The translations under genes and the position numbers were made by a program. From the NCBI GenBank assembly GCA_033675545.1, contig JAWDGP010001105.1:737001-801000 (forward strand): a stretch of 64,000 nucleotides of DNA. Reading direction: 5' to 3'. Under the pieces are notes generated by a model. That model worked only from the letters and a program-made list of their open reading frames with translations. It did no database searches and was not told the origin of the DNA. This document shows positions 24,268 through 37,760 of this stretch, one piece after another. Position 1 is the stretch's first letter, and each line of letters begins with the position of its first letter. The stretch comes from Elysia crispata (taxonomy: Eukaryota > Mollusca > Gastropoda > Plakobranchidae).

Positions 24268-24421
24268 AAGAAGGAGGAGGAGGAGGAGGAGGAGAAGTAG
24301 AAGAAGAAGAAGAAGAAGAAGAAGAAGAAGAAGAAGAAGAAGAAGAAGAAGAAGAAGAAGAAGAAGAAGAAAAAGAAGAAGAAGAAGAAGAGGAGGAGGA
24401 GGGGGAAGAGGAGGAGGAGGA
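24268..24421 (+). repeat. GGA/GAA triplet repeat
   Basis: GGA units, then about 25 GAA units, then mixed GAA/GGA units. Long open frames on both strands here (poly-Glu, poly-Ser, poly-Phe) result from the repeat. The purine strand is a candidate for triplex (H-DNA) formation. Confidence 0.97.
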
Positions 24422-24767
24422 CAAAGAAAAAGAATTTGGCAGGCTTCTCTCTGAAATCTCTTGAAACACTCGCAAGCTTGAAAAGGCGATGCGACTTTAT
24501 AGTGCTAGAGAGAATTAGAACGTCCAAAAATCCAATGCAATTTTTAAACTATGGATTGTTTAAAAAAAAGTAAATTAAAATCGTGAAAAATAACATATTC
24601 ATTTTTTTAATAGCAGAAAGAATCTAGATCAGGGTTAATTTCCATAATCTCACAATCGGCTATCATGGCCATCACAAACTGCTGTTCAACTAGTACAGTT
24701 GTAGGCCATTATAAAAAGTATTTACTGTTACGTTAATATTGGTACAATAGAAATATTAATTACAAGC

Positions 24768-25060
24768 ATGATTGCCCGTTTAAATGAATAAGTAGGGAAG
24801 ATATCCACAATGAAGAAAATAATGCAAAGTTCACAAAAATAACAGACTTATATTTTCCACATCCATACACCTGCACCAATGAAAAGCAAAATTTACAACA
24901 ATCAAAAGGTTGGAAAGACTACCACAATTAAAAAGCAAAATTTACAAGAGAAACAGATTAAATGCTCCACAGCTAATCATAATACAGTTTTAAAATAATT
25001 ATATAGATCCATGAGACATTATAATTCTCACGTTGTCATGAATTGTTTGATTGAATAAAA
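24768..25060 (-). mobile_element. inverted copy of the intron element
   Basis: The reverse complement matches about 14030-14375, sharing AAGTCTGTTATTTTT, TTTGCAT and TTAAACGGGCAATCATGCTTGTA-like sequence. The two copies face each other across copy 1. Confidence 0.65.
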
Positions 25061-25939
25061 GAGAAGAGGCCTCAATATCAACAGGTTTCGATTGTTTAGC
25101 CTATATAGAGAACAGTGCTGGCGGGTAGTGGGGGTTTGAAAGTGAGGAGCCCAGCCGGCGCAATGGCGCGCAGCATTGTGGTCTCGCGCGCAAGAGGTGG
25201 GATCCATTACGGCGAGGTATCTAGTGCTATTATTAGAACATCTTTGATGGCGCCACGAAAAAAGGCGTTGACTTCCGGTTGAAAGAGTTACTATGAACTT
25301 TTGTCTTGAACAATGGAGAAACTAATGTTAGCATGTTGTAAGTTGTACTAGAGCCATCTACCAAATTAAAACTTGGGATGGACATAAGCTAACTTTTTCT
25401 CGATCTATTTCCACTGTCTTACTGATTGCCAAGCGCCCAACAACAGAATGAACTGGAGAAACTTAAACTCGGTAGGAACTTTAAAAAAAAAAGAAAATAA
25501 AAATAAAAAAAAACAGGGGAAGGCAAGGATTTGGCATTATTCCCAATCGCCTCGCAAGACAGCAAACTAGTTAACACAGTAATAAATTCGGAAGCAAAAT
25601 AGCGCTTAAAAATGGTTCCGCTATTTGGCTTATGTGGTTTCACGTGGTTTGGCGTAGTTGCGTAAAAAAGTGATGCCATTGATTAATTTTTTCACTTTTT
25701 TTGTTTGGTATTTTTACTCCCTATTTCAGGAATTGAATGTCCTCTTGCAACCATAATTAGATGAATTTTAATTTCTCAAGGCTCTCAACACCATAAAGCT
25801 ACTAACTGAATGGCTGTTGAACATTGATATAAATTTGTAATTGTTGTGAAGTTAGCTTTTACTGAATGCAGGGTCTCTTCCCCACTTGCCTGTTTGAACG
25901 GGGAATCATGCCTGTATGATTTATCGTAAGCCATATTAT

Positions 25940-27183
25940 TTTTGAGAGGTGACGTATAAAATGGGCGCTATGGTATAATTAATGTCTACCCCTTTGACCG
26001 TGCAGAGAATTATTGTGGCTGTAATGTTAATCAAATAAAGTATCCCATCAGCACAAGACTACACTGAGATCATTCTGCATTCCACTGTCAAGAGATTAAG
26101 CAAAGGACTATGTTCGCTAATATATTTTAATGGAGGTTACAAGGCCAAAAGAAGATTGGAGATCGACATGTTCACAAAAGTTTTCTGCTAATGACACTGG
26201 CGACCGAGGGCGAGGACCGATTATCTCCATTGCAGCGCTCTCACATTAAGTGATGGATTTATTGCAGTCAATGAGCGGTGCACCATTTAACGGTTTGTAA
26301 ATACTGTTTTCTAATTAATAACCAATTATTATCCGTGTGTGGAGGAAAACGAAAAGGGAGCGCAAGCCATTCTTAAGTGAGGCGGGTCACTTTTAAAACC
26401 TGTCTTTCCTGAGATCCTATTGCTGTTTGTTTCCGTAAGATATAATTTTTATTTTAAATTGTGCTTCCAGCCTTTTTTTTATATTGTATATACCCTTTGG
26501 TATTGCGGAGGTGTTTGAGAAAAATTAAAAGTTTGCGATTGTCATAGGTCAAGGTGTATAATTAGAATAGAAATAACGCTTAAGTCAGTAACAAAAATGT
26601 TATTCTCTGCCATTATTTCATCGAAGTTTATCATTTTACTGTAACAATCATTATTTCAATTTTCTCTGCTTGTTGATACAGATGTTTATTTAAAGTTTCT
26701 TTTGTTGCTCCTCATTTACATTTTTTAAAGTGCTTTATAATTTTTTTTTTATTTTCACTGTTATGTTTCTGTTATCGTTATAAATGTTATGCTGCTAGTA
26801 TTGCTTTGTGTTCGGTTGTAAAGAAACTACATTTTCGTATTTGTGTTTGTTTGTTGGTTTGTTTTTTGTTGTTTTTTTTTTTGTTTGTTTATTCGTTTAC
26901 TTGTTTTTGCTAGTTCTTGTGCCAGTAAGGTAAATCTCATAACTGTTTTGGCACTATTGTATCTGGAAAATACTATTACGAACAATGATATCCTCATATT
27001 TTGGCAATATGTTAATACTTAATCTACTTAAATATTTCAAAGTTATCAAATTTTTTTTCTCTTTCTCTCTCTCGATTCCGTAAATACACTGCTTGACAAC
27101 TTAAAATATGCTTCCGGACTCGTGTCTAGGACTTACTGGCTTTCAGGACCGTCAGACCCTAGCAACGCAACGAAAGAGACGCC
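25940..27183 (+). promoter_or_regulatory. conserved upstream region and 5' UTR of enzyme copy 2
   Basis: It aligns with 11640-12598. The last 80 bases before the ATG are almost the same as in copy 1, but the TATA-like box is degraded (GTAAATAC at 27080). An extra T-rich stretch at about 26740-26920 is absent upstream of copy 1. Confidence 0.5.
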
Positions 27184-30100
27184 ATGGCTACGTGCGGTAT
27201 CTCGAACAGTACGACGCTTATCGAGCGTCTCTTATACTGGCGGGACACCGATGGAGACACTGACGCCTTCGTCTTCTATGGCAGCGGCATGAAACGTTCA
27301 TCACTCACGAGGAAGGAGTTGGTCGACCTTGCCTCCAAGTAAGTGCAGTAACAGTTTTAAACTTTAAAATGGAAATTGCTGAAAGTTATTCGAGCAATTC
27401 ACAATAATGCAGGCTGAGCAGAACGTTAACACGATAAGATAGTTATTACATAGAAGGTTAAAGAATTATGAGGTGTTTACAAATCATGTTTCTATATCGG
27501 GAGCAGATAACATTTAATTGTAAAAGTTTATGAAAGATTTTCGCAGATCTGCTTGATTTCTAGTGAGATTTTGGGGCCTCAGTAGCTTTTCGAGCAATTG
27601 AGATATGGGTTTATTGTTTTTGCAGGTTTTATTTTTAGAGAAAGAAAGTTTAAAATGCAAGCATGTATGGTCACTCGGGGAGACTGTAACCATCTGTGTT
27701 AAGATTAAACCTGCTAAATGGATAGAAAAAGTCATGATGCTAATTTCCCTTAGCAATGCTTTGTTACTGGTTCTAAACAACCATAACGCAATTTTCCTAA
27801 AATGCAAATGAGTTAAAAATGCATTTAACAGATTTAATGATTAAGGACCTAGAAGTCGCATAGAGCCAGTATTGCTCTGATTGTGACCCATGTAATGTTA
27901 GTACCGGTGCAACTCATGTTTATGGCAGTAGAAGGTGTTAAAGGTCGTCCACTATTGTTCTTAGATTTTTAAAACCAGTGATGAAATATTTTTTTTATAT
28001 TTCGGTTAATAAAACCTAAAATTCTGCTTTTATAAAAATCAATTCAAGTTAGAAACTGTTTGTTTTTCCTTCTGGATGATTAGTTCAAGATGTTCATCTA
28101 TTGAATTAAGTTTTTACGTATTTTAGCATCTGTTCACTCATTGTTGACTCAGAACTCATCTTTATTTATTTAACATGACATTGAAAAAACGGTTTTACCT
28201 CCAAAGCTGTAAAAACATGCTAAATACAAAGAAAAAATATTACGACAATTAATTATGTTTCATGTGCATTGGTATTCGAAATGTGGATGGGTATTTGGGT
28301 TTTTATTTTTCAATGCATTTATCAGAATTACTCTAAATCCAACTTGATTTATGTTTTGTTTTACTCTTTTTCGATTTTTGTAAAGTTTAGAAAAGGATTA
28401 TTCGCTTTGGCCGACGTGACAGATTTTCTGAGTATTGAAAAGTGGTAAAAAGCTTTTGCCGAAGATGGTGCTACTATCTTAGTCTCAACAAGAAGTTCAA
28501 AAGATTTAATTATCTAAATAAAACGTAAAGTTCCTTTTGCGAACATCTTTCACAACGTTTTTTGCATTACATTGAAGTTAATGTTATTAGATGGGACATG
28601 TTTTGATAACTCATTATTGCACAAATGCAGTATTTAGTTAAAATAATTATGATTGGTTTATTCACTCTTACGTTGAAGATTAAATATAATAATACCGTTC
28701 TGTTCTGTTACATGTCATCACTTTAAGTTACTTTACCACAGAGCAGTTCGTTCTCGGTTCGAATTTGGAGACCACAATCACACTATTTGCTTTTTTTAAT
28801 CTCTCACAGATTTGCTTATATCCTGAAGACCGAAGGTATCGGCTATAAAGATGTTGTGGCTAACACTCTGTCGAATAGTCTTGAAAGAGCTGTCACTGAC
28901 ATGGGAATCATCCTGGCTGGGGCAGCACCAATCAATGCCATCCCTTCATTGACCAGCGGGGAGAATTTCTTTTCCTCAGTCCGCAGATCCCAAGCAAAAG
29001 CTGTCATTGTCTACCCTAGTGGACCGGAGAACTCCAATTGGGTTTTGATAAAAAGAGGTATAGATGAGGCAAATCCTGACAAAGACATAGCCAGCCGGAT
29101 GAAGTCAGCTGAAAAGACGACAAAGAAAACATATATAAGCCCACAGGTCCACTCTCAGTGTAAGAGTTTAGTTTTTAGCTATAGGTCGGAAGAAGCGCCG
29201 ACTTTGACCAAAGCAATACTTGTTTCTCGATCCACTCCGTGGCAGCGACAAGAGCTTCCGGCGGTACCACACTTTCTGCAATTCCTTCGCAGTCAAGCAG
29301 AGCAAAACTCGTATGTGGAGAGAGCGATTGTACCGTCTGATAATGGTTTCTTGTTTACAACGACAGGAACGACTGGGATGCAAAAGATCGTGCCACGATC
29401 TCATTCCAAATTGCTGACAATATCACAAGTCATGGGTCAGATGACACCAGGTTCGCTTCCGTCGATGTTCTACACGACTAAGCTTGGCTGGAACAGTGGT
29501 TTCCCTTACATGTTTTACCTGTTTGGGTCATCTCTTGTTATGCTTGATGAATTTGAACCACTTGAAGATTTAGAACATGAAATGGAAAAGGCAGGTCAAA
29601 GTGTGCGAGCACTGGATTTGGTTAACTCAGACAAAAATAAGAGGCATATAGGGAATGGAAATGTTGCTGAAAAAAACAGTAGTAACACGAAAAGAATGGA
29701 TGCCTGCGATAGCAAAGAAAAATATATTGCTCTGTATGACAGATATTGGTGCGTATTGAAAAAAGAGAGTATTCGCTTTGCTTATTTAAGTCCAATGGAG
29801 ATCGATGGCATTGCCACAGCGGCTGAAACAGCTAAACCTCAGGAAAGTGAAGAAAGACATGAAAAGTTATTACTAGTGGTTACTGGTGGCTTACCTATTA
29901 AACACAACATTGTCTCTAGCGCACTCAAAAGCGTCTCTCATGCCATCATTGTCGGTTACGGGATGACAGAGGCAGGAGTGGTCAGCTTCAACATGTTGAA
30001 GCGCATTGAGGATTATACCGAGGGCGATTGCGGCCGTCTATTCCATGGGGTCCAATGCAGGATAACTGATGACGCCGGCAACATCCTCCCCCCGGGACAC

Positions 30101-30598
30101 ACAGGAAACCTAGAGTTCAAGACTGGTAGCATGTTTGAAGGATTTTTAAACAACGTAGAGAATACTGGAGAAGCTTTTACCCCTGATGGATGGTTTATCA
30201 GTGCAGATCTAGGCTTGTTAAAACCTGATGGAACCGTCACGGTCGTCTGCCGTAAAGGCAACGTCATTCTTTATAGCTCAGTGGTTGTTTACCCCACAGC
30301 CATCGAGATTGTCCTGAGAAAGTGCCATGGTGTCAAGGACGTTGTTGTAGTACCCGTTCCCGACAAGATCAAACACCATAAGGTTTGCGCATGCGTCATC
30401 AAGGAACCCGGGATTGAGCTCACCGAGGCTGAGGTGCAAAAAAGTATGGATGATCTGTTGGCTGTACCCCGCGGACCTGAACTTGTGACACCTCATCATG
30501 TTCTCTTCGTTGACAGCTTTCCGCTGGTCCAGAACTTAAAGATTGATAGGAAAAAGCTGGAGAAGATGGCTGCAGAATGTATTTCAAATCTACAGTAA
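27184..30598 (+). CDS. adenylate-forming acyl-CoA synthetase-like enzyme, copy 2
   Basis: Exons 27184-27338 and 28810-30598 give 647 residues, the same length and exon structure as copy 1, with no stops or frameshifts. The ATP-binding loop (TTTGTTGMQK), YGMTE, SADLG, CRKGN hinge and the terminal NLKIDRKK lysine are all kept, so it should have the same activity as copy 1. Differences are unevenly spread: few in the N-terminal 300 residues, many in the charged linker (about 305-360) and only three in the last 205 residues. The intron is 1471 bases, close to the probable ancestral state. The nearest AATAAA is 735 bases after the stop (31333). The duplicate may differ in expression rather than chemistry, but the changed linker leaves other possibilities open. 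Confidence 0.9.
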
Positions 30599-32028
30599 AC
30601 ACTGTTTCTCCACTTAAAATATGCAGAAAACAGTAAACAATATTTCTTGTCTTATATTATGCACAGGAAATTATGAGATGCACAGTATTTTTATACGACA
30701 ACATTTTGTTATTTTCTTTTTGAATTTGCTATGTATACAAAAATTGTTGTAATGCATCTTGATAGTTGCCAAGTGAAACATTCACCTTCTCATCTGCATG
30801 GTTTGGATCAGCCTATTTTGTTACATATTGCTAACCTTGAAAGATATTATATTTTGAGTGAACCGGCCATATCTAATCATGATTCAATACGTCACTGTGG
30901 ATCGTGAGAGAAAAATGGTGGAGGTAAAAAATATAACTAAAAATATCTCATTCGTCGTTTTTTTTATAATTCTATTTAGAGCGTGTTATTGAAATAACAG
31001 TATATCTTTTTCATATATCCCCAAAAATGATATGATATGATAAGGAGGAAACGTCAAACTTTTTTTTATCGAGTCAGTGGTACAGAACTATACTAAAACA
31101 AAATTACGCGTTTTTCAATAGAATGAGTCAAAAGATCTTCGAGTGAAATATAATTTACTATATGTATATATATATATATATATATACATATTTTTAGTGA
31201 ATGTAATGGCTTTGCTCATTGAATTGTGTGAAAAATGTCATTTTATATAACATAGATCTTATTCATTAGAAGAAGAAATTTGCTAAATATTATTAAACTA
31301 GTTTGAAGACCTTGTCATAGTTTATTTAAAAGAATAAAGGATATTTTTTTTATCAAAGATGTTTGAACTTGCTTTTTATGAAATTGTCTTGTAAATTGCA
31401 CTCCAAAACGTTAAACTAGTTTACTGTAATTGTCTTTAGTGATAAATCAGAAATAAAGATATTCCACACTCTATGAAATGAAATTTCACCCAAGAAAAGC
31501 GTGTGCACAACAATTGGTAGACCGCTGCTTCTTCAGTGTATGGTTGTGATCCTGTGCCTCTAAAGTTTATCGCTATCTGTATAAAAAGGGAGAAATGGTT
31601 CAGTTCATTCAAAAAACATATACTAAATCGCTTTGAGAAATTGTGATAAATCATCGGGCGTAGGTATTTCTTGATAAAAAATATAGGTAGTTTTATTGCG
31701 AGAGGAGAAAAATAAATTTGAGGCGACTACGGCAAGATTTATTTTCTTTCTGTCCTTAAAAAATAATATAATTTATTGTGATAAATTTTCAATTATATTA
31801 CCTCACACACGTTTTATTTGTGTGGGTTTACTAGTTTATTCGTGCTTTCGAATCAAGAACAAATATTTCGCGGTCCTTTAAATCTAGTGAGAATAAAACA
31901 CAATATAATTTTAAAGATGCATTTTTTTGCAATGAGATCACGGAAAAAAATCAAACACTATGAGCCATCTCTGTGTATTTTCTAACAACAATGGGTTGAA
32001 ATAAACATATTTTTGTCTTTTGAAGAGG

Positions 32029-32099
<71 letters not shown>

Positions 32100-33802
32100 A
32101 TGAGGATCTTCATCCTGTATCCTATATTCATTCTTTATGTGTTTATGTATGTGTTTTAAAAGGAGTTGAAAATTTTAAGTTGTGGCAGAGAGAGCTGTAA
32201 GATTTTTTCCCTATTCGTGGAAAGCAATGATGTCTCCTTGAAACTTTTTTTCCGTTATACTTTTTTCATCCTCTTTTTTTATTTTAACATCACAAAGACG
32301 ATTAAAAGAATAAAATTTCAAAAGAATTCAAAGACTTCTTAAAAATAACTCTGCCTTAATGAAAAATTGAATACGAACCTCATTAAGAAAAATAAAATAT
32401 GTATAGAGACAAAGACATGGAATTAGGTGTAGTTTTAAACATCCTTGTGGGGAAAAAAAGGTAAAATAGAGTAACTGACGAATTTAAAGGTTTAGCTATT
32501 TGCAAAAGGAAAAAAAAAAAGAATTCTAAACAAATGATCAAAATAATGTAACTTTATAAGGAACACATAGTTATATTTGCTAACAAGCACACTTTTGTTG
32601 AATAGCAATTTTGTTGATTTGGTCATAAGGCAGATAAGTATGTGAACTCTGCCATCCTCGAAGGTTATCAATCTGTGATTTGTTTGATTCAAACATGAAC
32701 AATAATGAAAAACAAAAAACACACACAGAGTTGTGCGTTACGCAAAGTTTTGAGAATGGCATAAATAAATCCACCGAGAGTGACCACTCTGGTCGCAGTA
32801 AACCACAAGATTGTAGAAACTGACCATTAAAAAAAAAGCTTAGTATTGGTTTTATAAGCAGAAGCAGACGCTTATAGAACATAGTGCTTCGATTTTTTTG
32901 TTATCTTACCCCGAGTTAGGCAACATGAAACCAATAATAACAAACAAAGTATGAATAAAAAAGAGATGTCTTAAAATAGGTTTCCTGATATAATACGGAC
33001 TAAAATTAGGTGTTGTTTTAATGTTTTATCGATGAAATATCTTTTTATTCACGTTGATGTACTAACTTGACATTTTGGTCAACAGTTTTAGAAAAGATAC
33101 TGCGTTTGCTTCCGCAAATAAGTGACTTAGTTTGTAAAACAAAAGTTAATAATATTTTATCGAAACAGGAATTATAAGTGCTAAAGTAATAACAATTTTG
33201 TTCAAAATCTCATGAAGAAAGGCGAAATTACTTAATTACTCAAATGCGATTAAAGAAATCAAAGAATACAAAGCAAAAAAATAGGATAAAATTATACCAC
33301 CGAGAAGAAAATTGATATCATCCATGCAAACCAACTGAAGGTGAAATTCATTACTAACATTTAAAAAGAAAAAAAAAGAAAAGAAATAGAGTAGTACAGT
33401 TTGAGGGGCTCAATGTCAGGACTGAGAAACGATAATTCCTGACATTTGCAAGTTCTGTCAATAACAAACCTCTTACTGGGACTCATTTCAACCTTAAATT
33501 TGTTATTTCCAAAAGATATTTTTCTTAGTGTTTAAAGCATAGCCTATTTCGAATATATATTTTTTAATTCTTTATTTTTTTTTCTTTTTTGAACCCGTCT
33601 CGATTATTAATATGATATTCTTGGCCGTTTTATTTTTACAAAAAAACCTTTACGTCGCCGTGTTAGGGGCATTACAGAAGTGCAACCAAAAGGAATTGAT
33701 TACTTGAAAAGTAAAATTGTAAATTTAGAACATTTTTAATATTTCTAGTTATAATTTATAAAAGTTCAATTTATTTGGATTTTCCTATTCACTCATTTCG
33801 CA
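30599..33802 (+). other. 3' flank of enzyme copy 2
   Basis: It aligns with 19039-22261 apart from indels. It contains AATAAA at 31333-31338, TA runs at about 31160-31187 and 32033-32092, and a stretch at about 32527-33630 without a counterpart in unit A. That stretch has no convincing coding frame and no recognised repeat family. Confidence 0.65.
32033..32092 (+). repeat. (TA)n microsatellite
   Basis: About 30 TA units; positional partner of 20667-20710. Confidence 0.97.
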
Positions 33803-33902
33803 GTATTGTAGCGTTTAGGTTCAGGCGATAATAAGACAGCTGGTTGCTAGGGAACTGACGCTTTTACACGTCGCTGTCTTGTTTTATTCCAGGGAGAAAA
33901 TG
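33803..33902 (+). promoter_or_regulatory. conserved non-coding block with X-box-like motif (unit B)
   Basis: It contains the same 13-mer GTTGCTAGGGAAC (33843-33855) between AGACAGC and GCTGTCT arms as 22262-22380. Confidence 0.45.
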
Positions 33903-34500
33903 TCTGAGATTTTATTTATGAAGTTGTAATTCAGGAGAAAAAGTATAAGATAGCTGAAAAGGACTTTGTCGATACAAAAGTATAATGGTGGCAATGAAAT
34001 AGAGACGCCTATGATCTCTTAAATGTGAAAGCATTTACACACATCATGCATGAGAGTTTCACCAATCTGATTAAGAGATTGAGTGACGTGCAAGAAATTG
34101 CTGAAATGAGATAATAGATATTAGTATTTAATAAGACAAACAAAAAATGTTTAATGATCCTCAGGAACTTAAATCGGCCAGTGATGTCTAGTAATTCAAG
34201 TTAAGGCTTTTTATAGTAGCTTTTTAGTGATTTGATTTTGAGTGCGGAAAGAAATTGAATACTTTCAAGCATTATAAGGTTTGGGCTAAAATACAATAAT
34301 ATTTATTCTAGACGGCTCGCAAAGACCATGTAGGTAAAGTAAGCAATAAACCTGACAAGGTTTGAACGAGAATACAATAGTATTTCTTGTACACATTGCA
34401 AAGATAATATACTTAACATTGGAAATACGCTCTTTGGATCAGTTCCCTTAGTCTGCTCTTGACCGAGTTAACTTCACTCCTCTTGGCCGGAGGAAAAAAG

Positions 34501-36788
34501 GTGGTGGTAGGGAGGGCGGGTGTATCTTTAAAAAAAAAAAGCGGGGGGGGGGTATTTCAATGTTCGGGTGCGTCTCATCTCGTCATGACTCATTTTGCAT
34601 TGTGATGTTTTTTTGATTAACTGTGTCCTTCAATTCTAGGAAGCATATGACGGCTTCGTAAAACAGTATTATGGTGCTAAATAAAATCCGTGTGTGTCTG
34701 TTCTATGGAAGTGTCATTTCAATAAATACTGGCACACGATTGTTTCCCCAACAATCTTCAACTAAATGTTTATGTTCTCCAGCTAGTTTAATTTCATCAG
34801 CAGGTGATGATCTTTTCTTTTTTCAGATAAGAACTTAGTTTAAAAAAAAAATTATAAACCTGTTCCCAACTTTTTATCATGAACTAACCCTCATGACCTT
34901 TACAGTTATGAAAATCATATAAAATCTAAACTTAAAATACAATTTTACAGCACAAAAATATACTAATAATCGAAAAAAAAAAAAAAAAACCTGTAGGTTG
35001 AAAAGGTCAAATTTGAGATATTCCATTTATATACTTACACTGTATAAATTTCGCAAAGGGAAATAACGGAAAAAATATTGGGAGACAAAATCACACAGTT
35101 TGATTGAGCCTTTTTACTGCATTGTTCTTGATTTGAAGATTAGGCTAAAAACTAGTGAAGAAGTTAATTTGTTTTAAAGTTCTCATAAGAAGGCACTTCT
35201 CCACATATACGTTAAGGACAGCCTTCACGAAAATTAAGCTATATGTATTGCTTTTCTGATCGAAAGGTTTATTGCCAATAACTTTTTTTATTTCATTTCC
35301 TTTCCTGATTTACAGTTCCATATTATATATTTATTTAACGCGGATATATAGATTGGCCCTTCGACTCGTCAAAATAAAAATGTCCGCAGCCTCTCCATCA
35401 TATTACTTTGGACCAATGCAAGTTAGGCAAGGCACAGCTTATAGGCAAAAATATGTTTATGAGTATTGGCTCAATTATACGCTGCTGAAAATATGACCAT
35501 TGCAACGTCTTTATACAAACTTGACTCCAGCGGTGGTGTTAGAAAAAAAAAATGCAAATGACCACATTTATTTTTCGTCTTTTGCGGTATTGAATTGGTG
35601 ACGTTTTCAGAGTGCAGGTTGCGGCTTCTTCTTTTTTTTTAATCTCTCTGTGCCGTCGATTCTTCATTACATTAGACTCTGGATTTTGTTTGTATCAGTG
35701 ATGTCTTCTTTTTTTATTTAACTGATCGATGTTGATCGCTACAACAACAAAAAATCAGGCTCTTTTGATGATTCTGATTGTAAAAGGCAAATGCAGAAAG
35801 CAACTGTTATGGTATCCATATCTTTTACCATGGCTCTCATGGTGTATAATAATAATAAAATATTAAGCTGTGGTGTAAGCATTAAAAAAAGTTTAAATAG
35901 GAAATTGTAAAGGTCCCAGTTACCGCTATCGATAAGTGCAAGATCGAGATCTACACAATTCCAGAACACCGACTAAGCTTTATTTACTGTATTGTATCAC
36001 AGTAACTTTGAATATCACAGGCTAAATCATTTGATTCATTTTTTTTCCCATAAAACGCACCCACATTCTTCAGAAGTGCAATTGTACGAGGCAATTTTTA
36101 TAAATGATATGTAGTGAAAGCTATGACGTCACGGGCAGATCTATTTGTCCATCTATTTATCTACTATGCATTGATCTATGTTAGATAAACTTCAAAAACT
36201 TGATTATCCTTATTCGACACTTTTCAAATTAAGCCTCATAGATGCTTCTCGATTTTTGGGGTGACACTCAGAAAGATCCGATCTTCACGATTGGTGAGTT
36301 TGTCTAGTTCCCCCTCTTATGATGATCAAAATTGACCCGAATTTATCACAAAGCTTTTAATTCCATGTTTTAGTGTCACAAAACATACGGCAATAAGGCT
36401 ATAAGGCAAACATTTTGTATCCTGTTGCAAAGAGTATGCCATTGACTGAGTTTGCTTCCGCTTTCCAAAGTGCATGAGTTTATTGTATTCTCTCACAATA
36501 TTAACAACCGCCACAAATAACTTCACAATAAACAGCCATCCTGTATCTAATGGTAATAAAATTTATAGATAATGTCTATGCTAACATGAAATGTATCCAA
36601 TAAAAAGGCTATCCTTAATTTCTGTGTTACTGATTTCTGACTGTATTGACAGAAAAACAAAGAGCTACGAATGGAAGATTAATTTCTTATTCGTTCAACC
36701 ATTGGCGACCGCACATTAACCCTGCATACCATAATTCCGCCTCATTTGTTTCTCTACTGCCACAGACAGATAGACGTCTGCATGAGCA
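34501..36788. other. spacer upstream of enzyme copy 3
   Basis: It begins with poly-A/poly-G near 34530-34552. The rest is AT-rich, without similarity to the other upstream regions that I can see. Small open frames lack protein character. Confidence 0.6.
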
Positions 36789-36795
36789 TATAAAG
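36789..36795 (+). promoter_or_regulatory. TATA box, enzyme copy 3
   Basis: TATAAAG lies 72 bases before the start codon, which would place transcription start near the GCACAGTC motif at about 36811-36818, giving a short 5' UTR of about 45 bases that includes AGATCT repeats. Confidence 0.5.
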
Positions 36796-36860
36796 TAAGG
36801 GTTTGATGTCGCACAGTCGACTGATCGACACAATAGCCAGATCTAGATCTAGATTTAGAC

Positions 36861-37400
36861 ATGGAAGCGCAAGACACAACTCTCGTGGACCGACTGCTCC
36901 AGTGGAGAGATGAGGACGGAGACAAGGAGGCGTTTGTTTTCTACAGTGCAGCTGGTGAACGTTCAGCCATCACAAGGAAACAACTCGTCCAGCTTGGCTC
37001 AAGGTCAGTTCAATGCTTAGGTTCATATTTTTAAATTGCTTGTAAATCATTCTTTCTGGCCTCTTCTTTGATATTGTAACAATCAAAATTGCAATGGCAT
37101 CTATAAAGCACGATTCAAAATTTAATGTGATGCTAAAGATTTGTTTTTGTTTAATAAGCTTGAATACCACATGATTCTGAATGTCTCAATGTGGTCAAGA
37201 TAATCTGCTAAGCTTCCTTGTTTCCTATCATTTGAAAGAAACGGTGACAAAAATGAGGTGGCTCAATCACATCTGAAGCTGAGTGCGTTGTTAAAGGCAG
37301 TTGTATATAGCTTTCAGCGTAACTCCAGTGTAAGTCAGAAGGGATTTCCAGTGAAAGAAAATTCAAACAAAATTATTATTAGCAGCAGCTACAGTTGCAA

Positions 37401-37487
<87 letters not shown>

Positions 37488-37512
37488 CATCAGCAACAAT
37501 ATTAGTAGTAGC

Positions 37513-37592
<80 letters not shown>

Positions 37593-37607
37593 CATCAGCA
37601 ACAATAT

Positions 37608-37679
<72 letters not shown>

Positions 37680-37715
37680 CATCAGCAACAATATTAGTAG
37701 TAGCAGTAGTAGTAC

Positions 37716-37760
<45 letters not shown>

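Larger units (their letters stand above)
22891..25939. other. spacer between duplication units, repeats only
   Basis: This spacer holds (GA)n at its left edge, a GGA/GAA triplet tract, an inverted copy of the intron element (24768-25060) and another end of that element (25860-25925). The GC-richer part at 25110-25220 is of unknown nature. No gene with coding character is seen. Confidence 0.65.
25940..34500 (+). repeat. tandem duplication unit B (contains enzyme gene copy 2)
   Basis: Collinear partner of 11640-22890. It lacks the two intron inserts and the element at 21058-21914 but has an extra stretch at about 32527-33630 that unit A lacks. Non-coding parts differ visibly more than the exons. 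Confidence 0.9.

Noticed and set aside
24110-24527. Overlapping frames with poly-Glu, poly-Arg, poly-Ser and poly-Phe
   Set aside because: All arise from the GAA/GGA triplet tract in different frames.
25110-25220. GC-rich segment resembling a tRNA-derived SINE head (GGCGCAATGG, GGTGGGATCC)
   Set aside because: The B box does not match GGTTCGANNCC well and no cloverleaf can be drawn; kept only as a GC-rich curiosity.
32492-32882. 76- and 100-codon minus-strand frames in the unit B specific segment
   Set aside because: Phe/Cys/Leu-rich translation of AT-rich DNA with no recognised motif and no counterpart in unit A.
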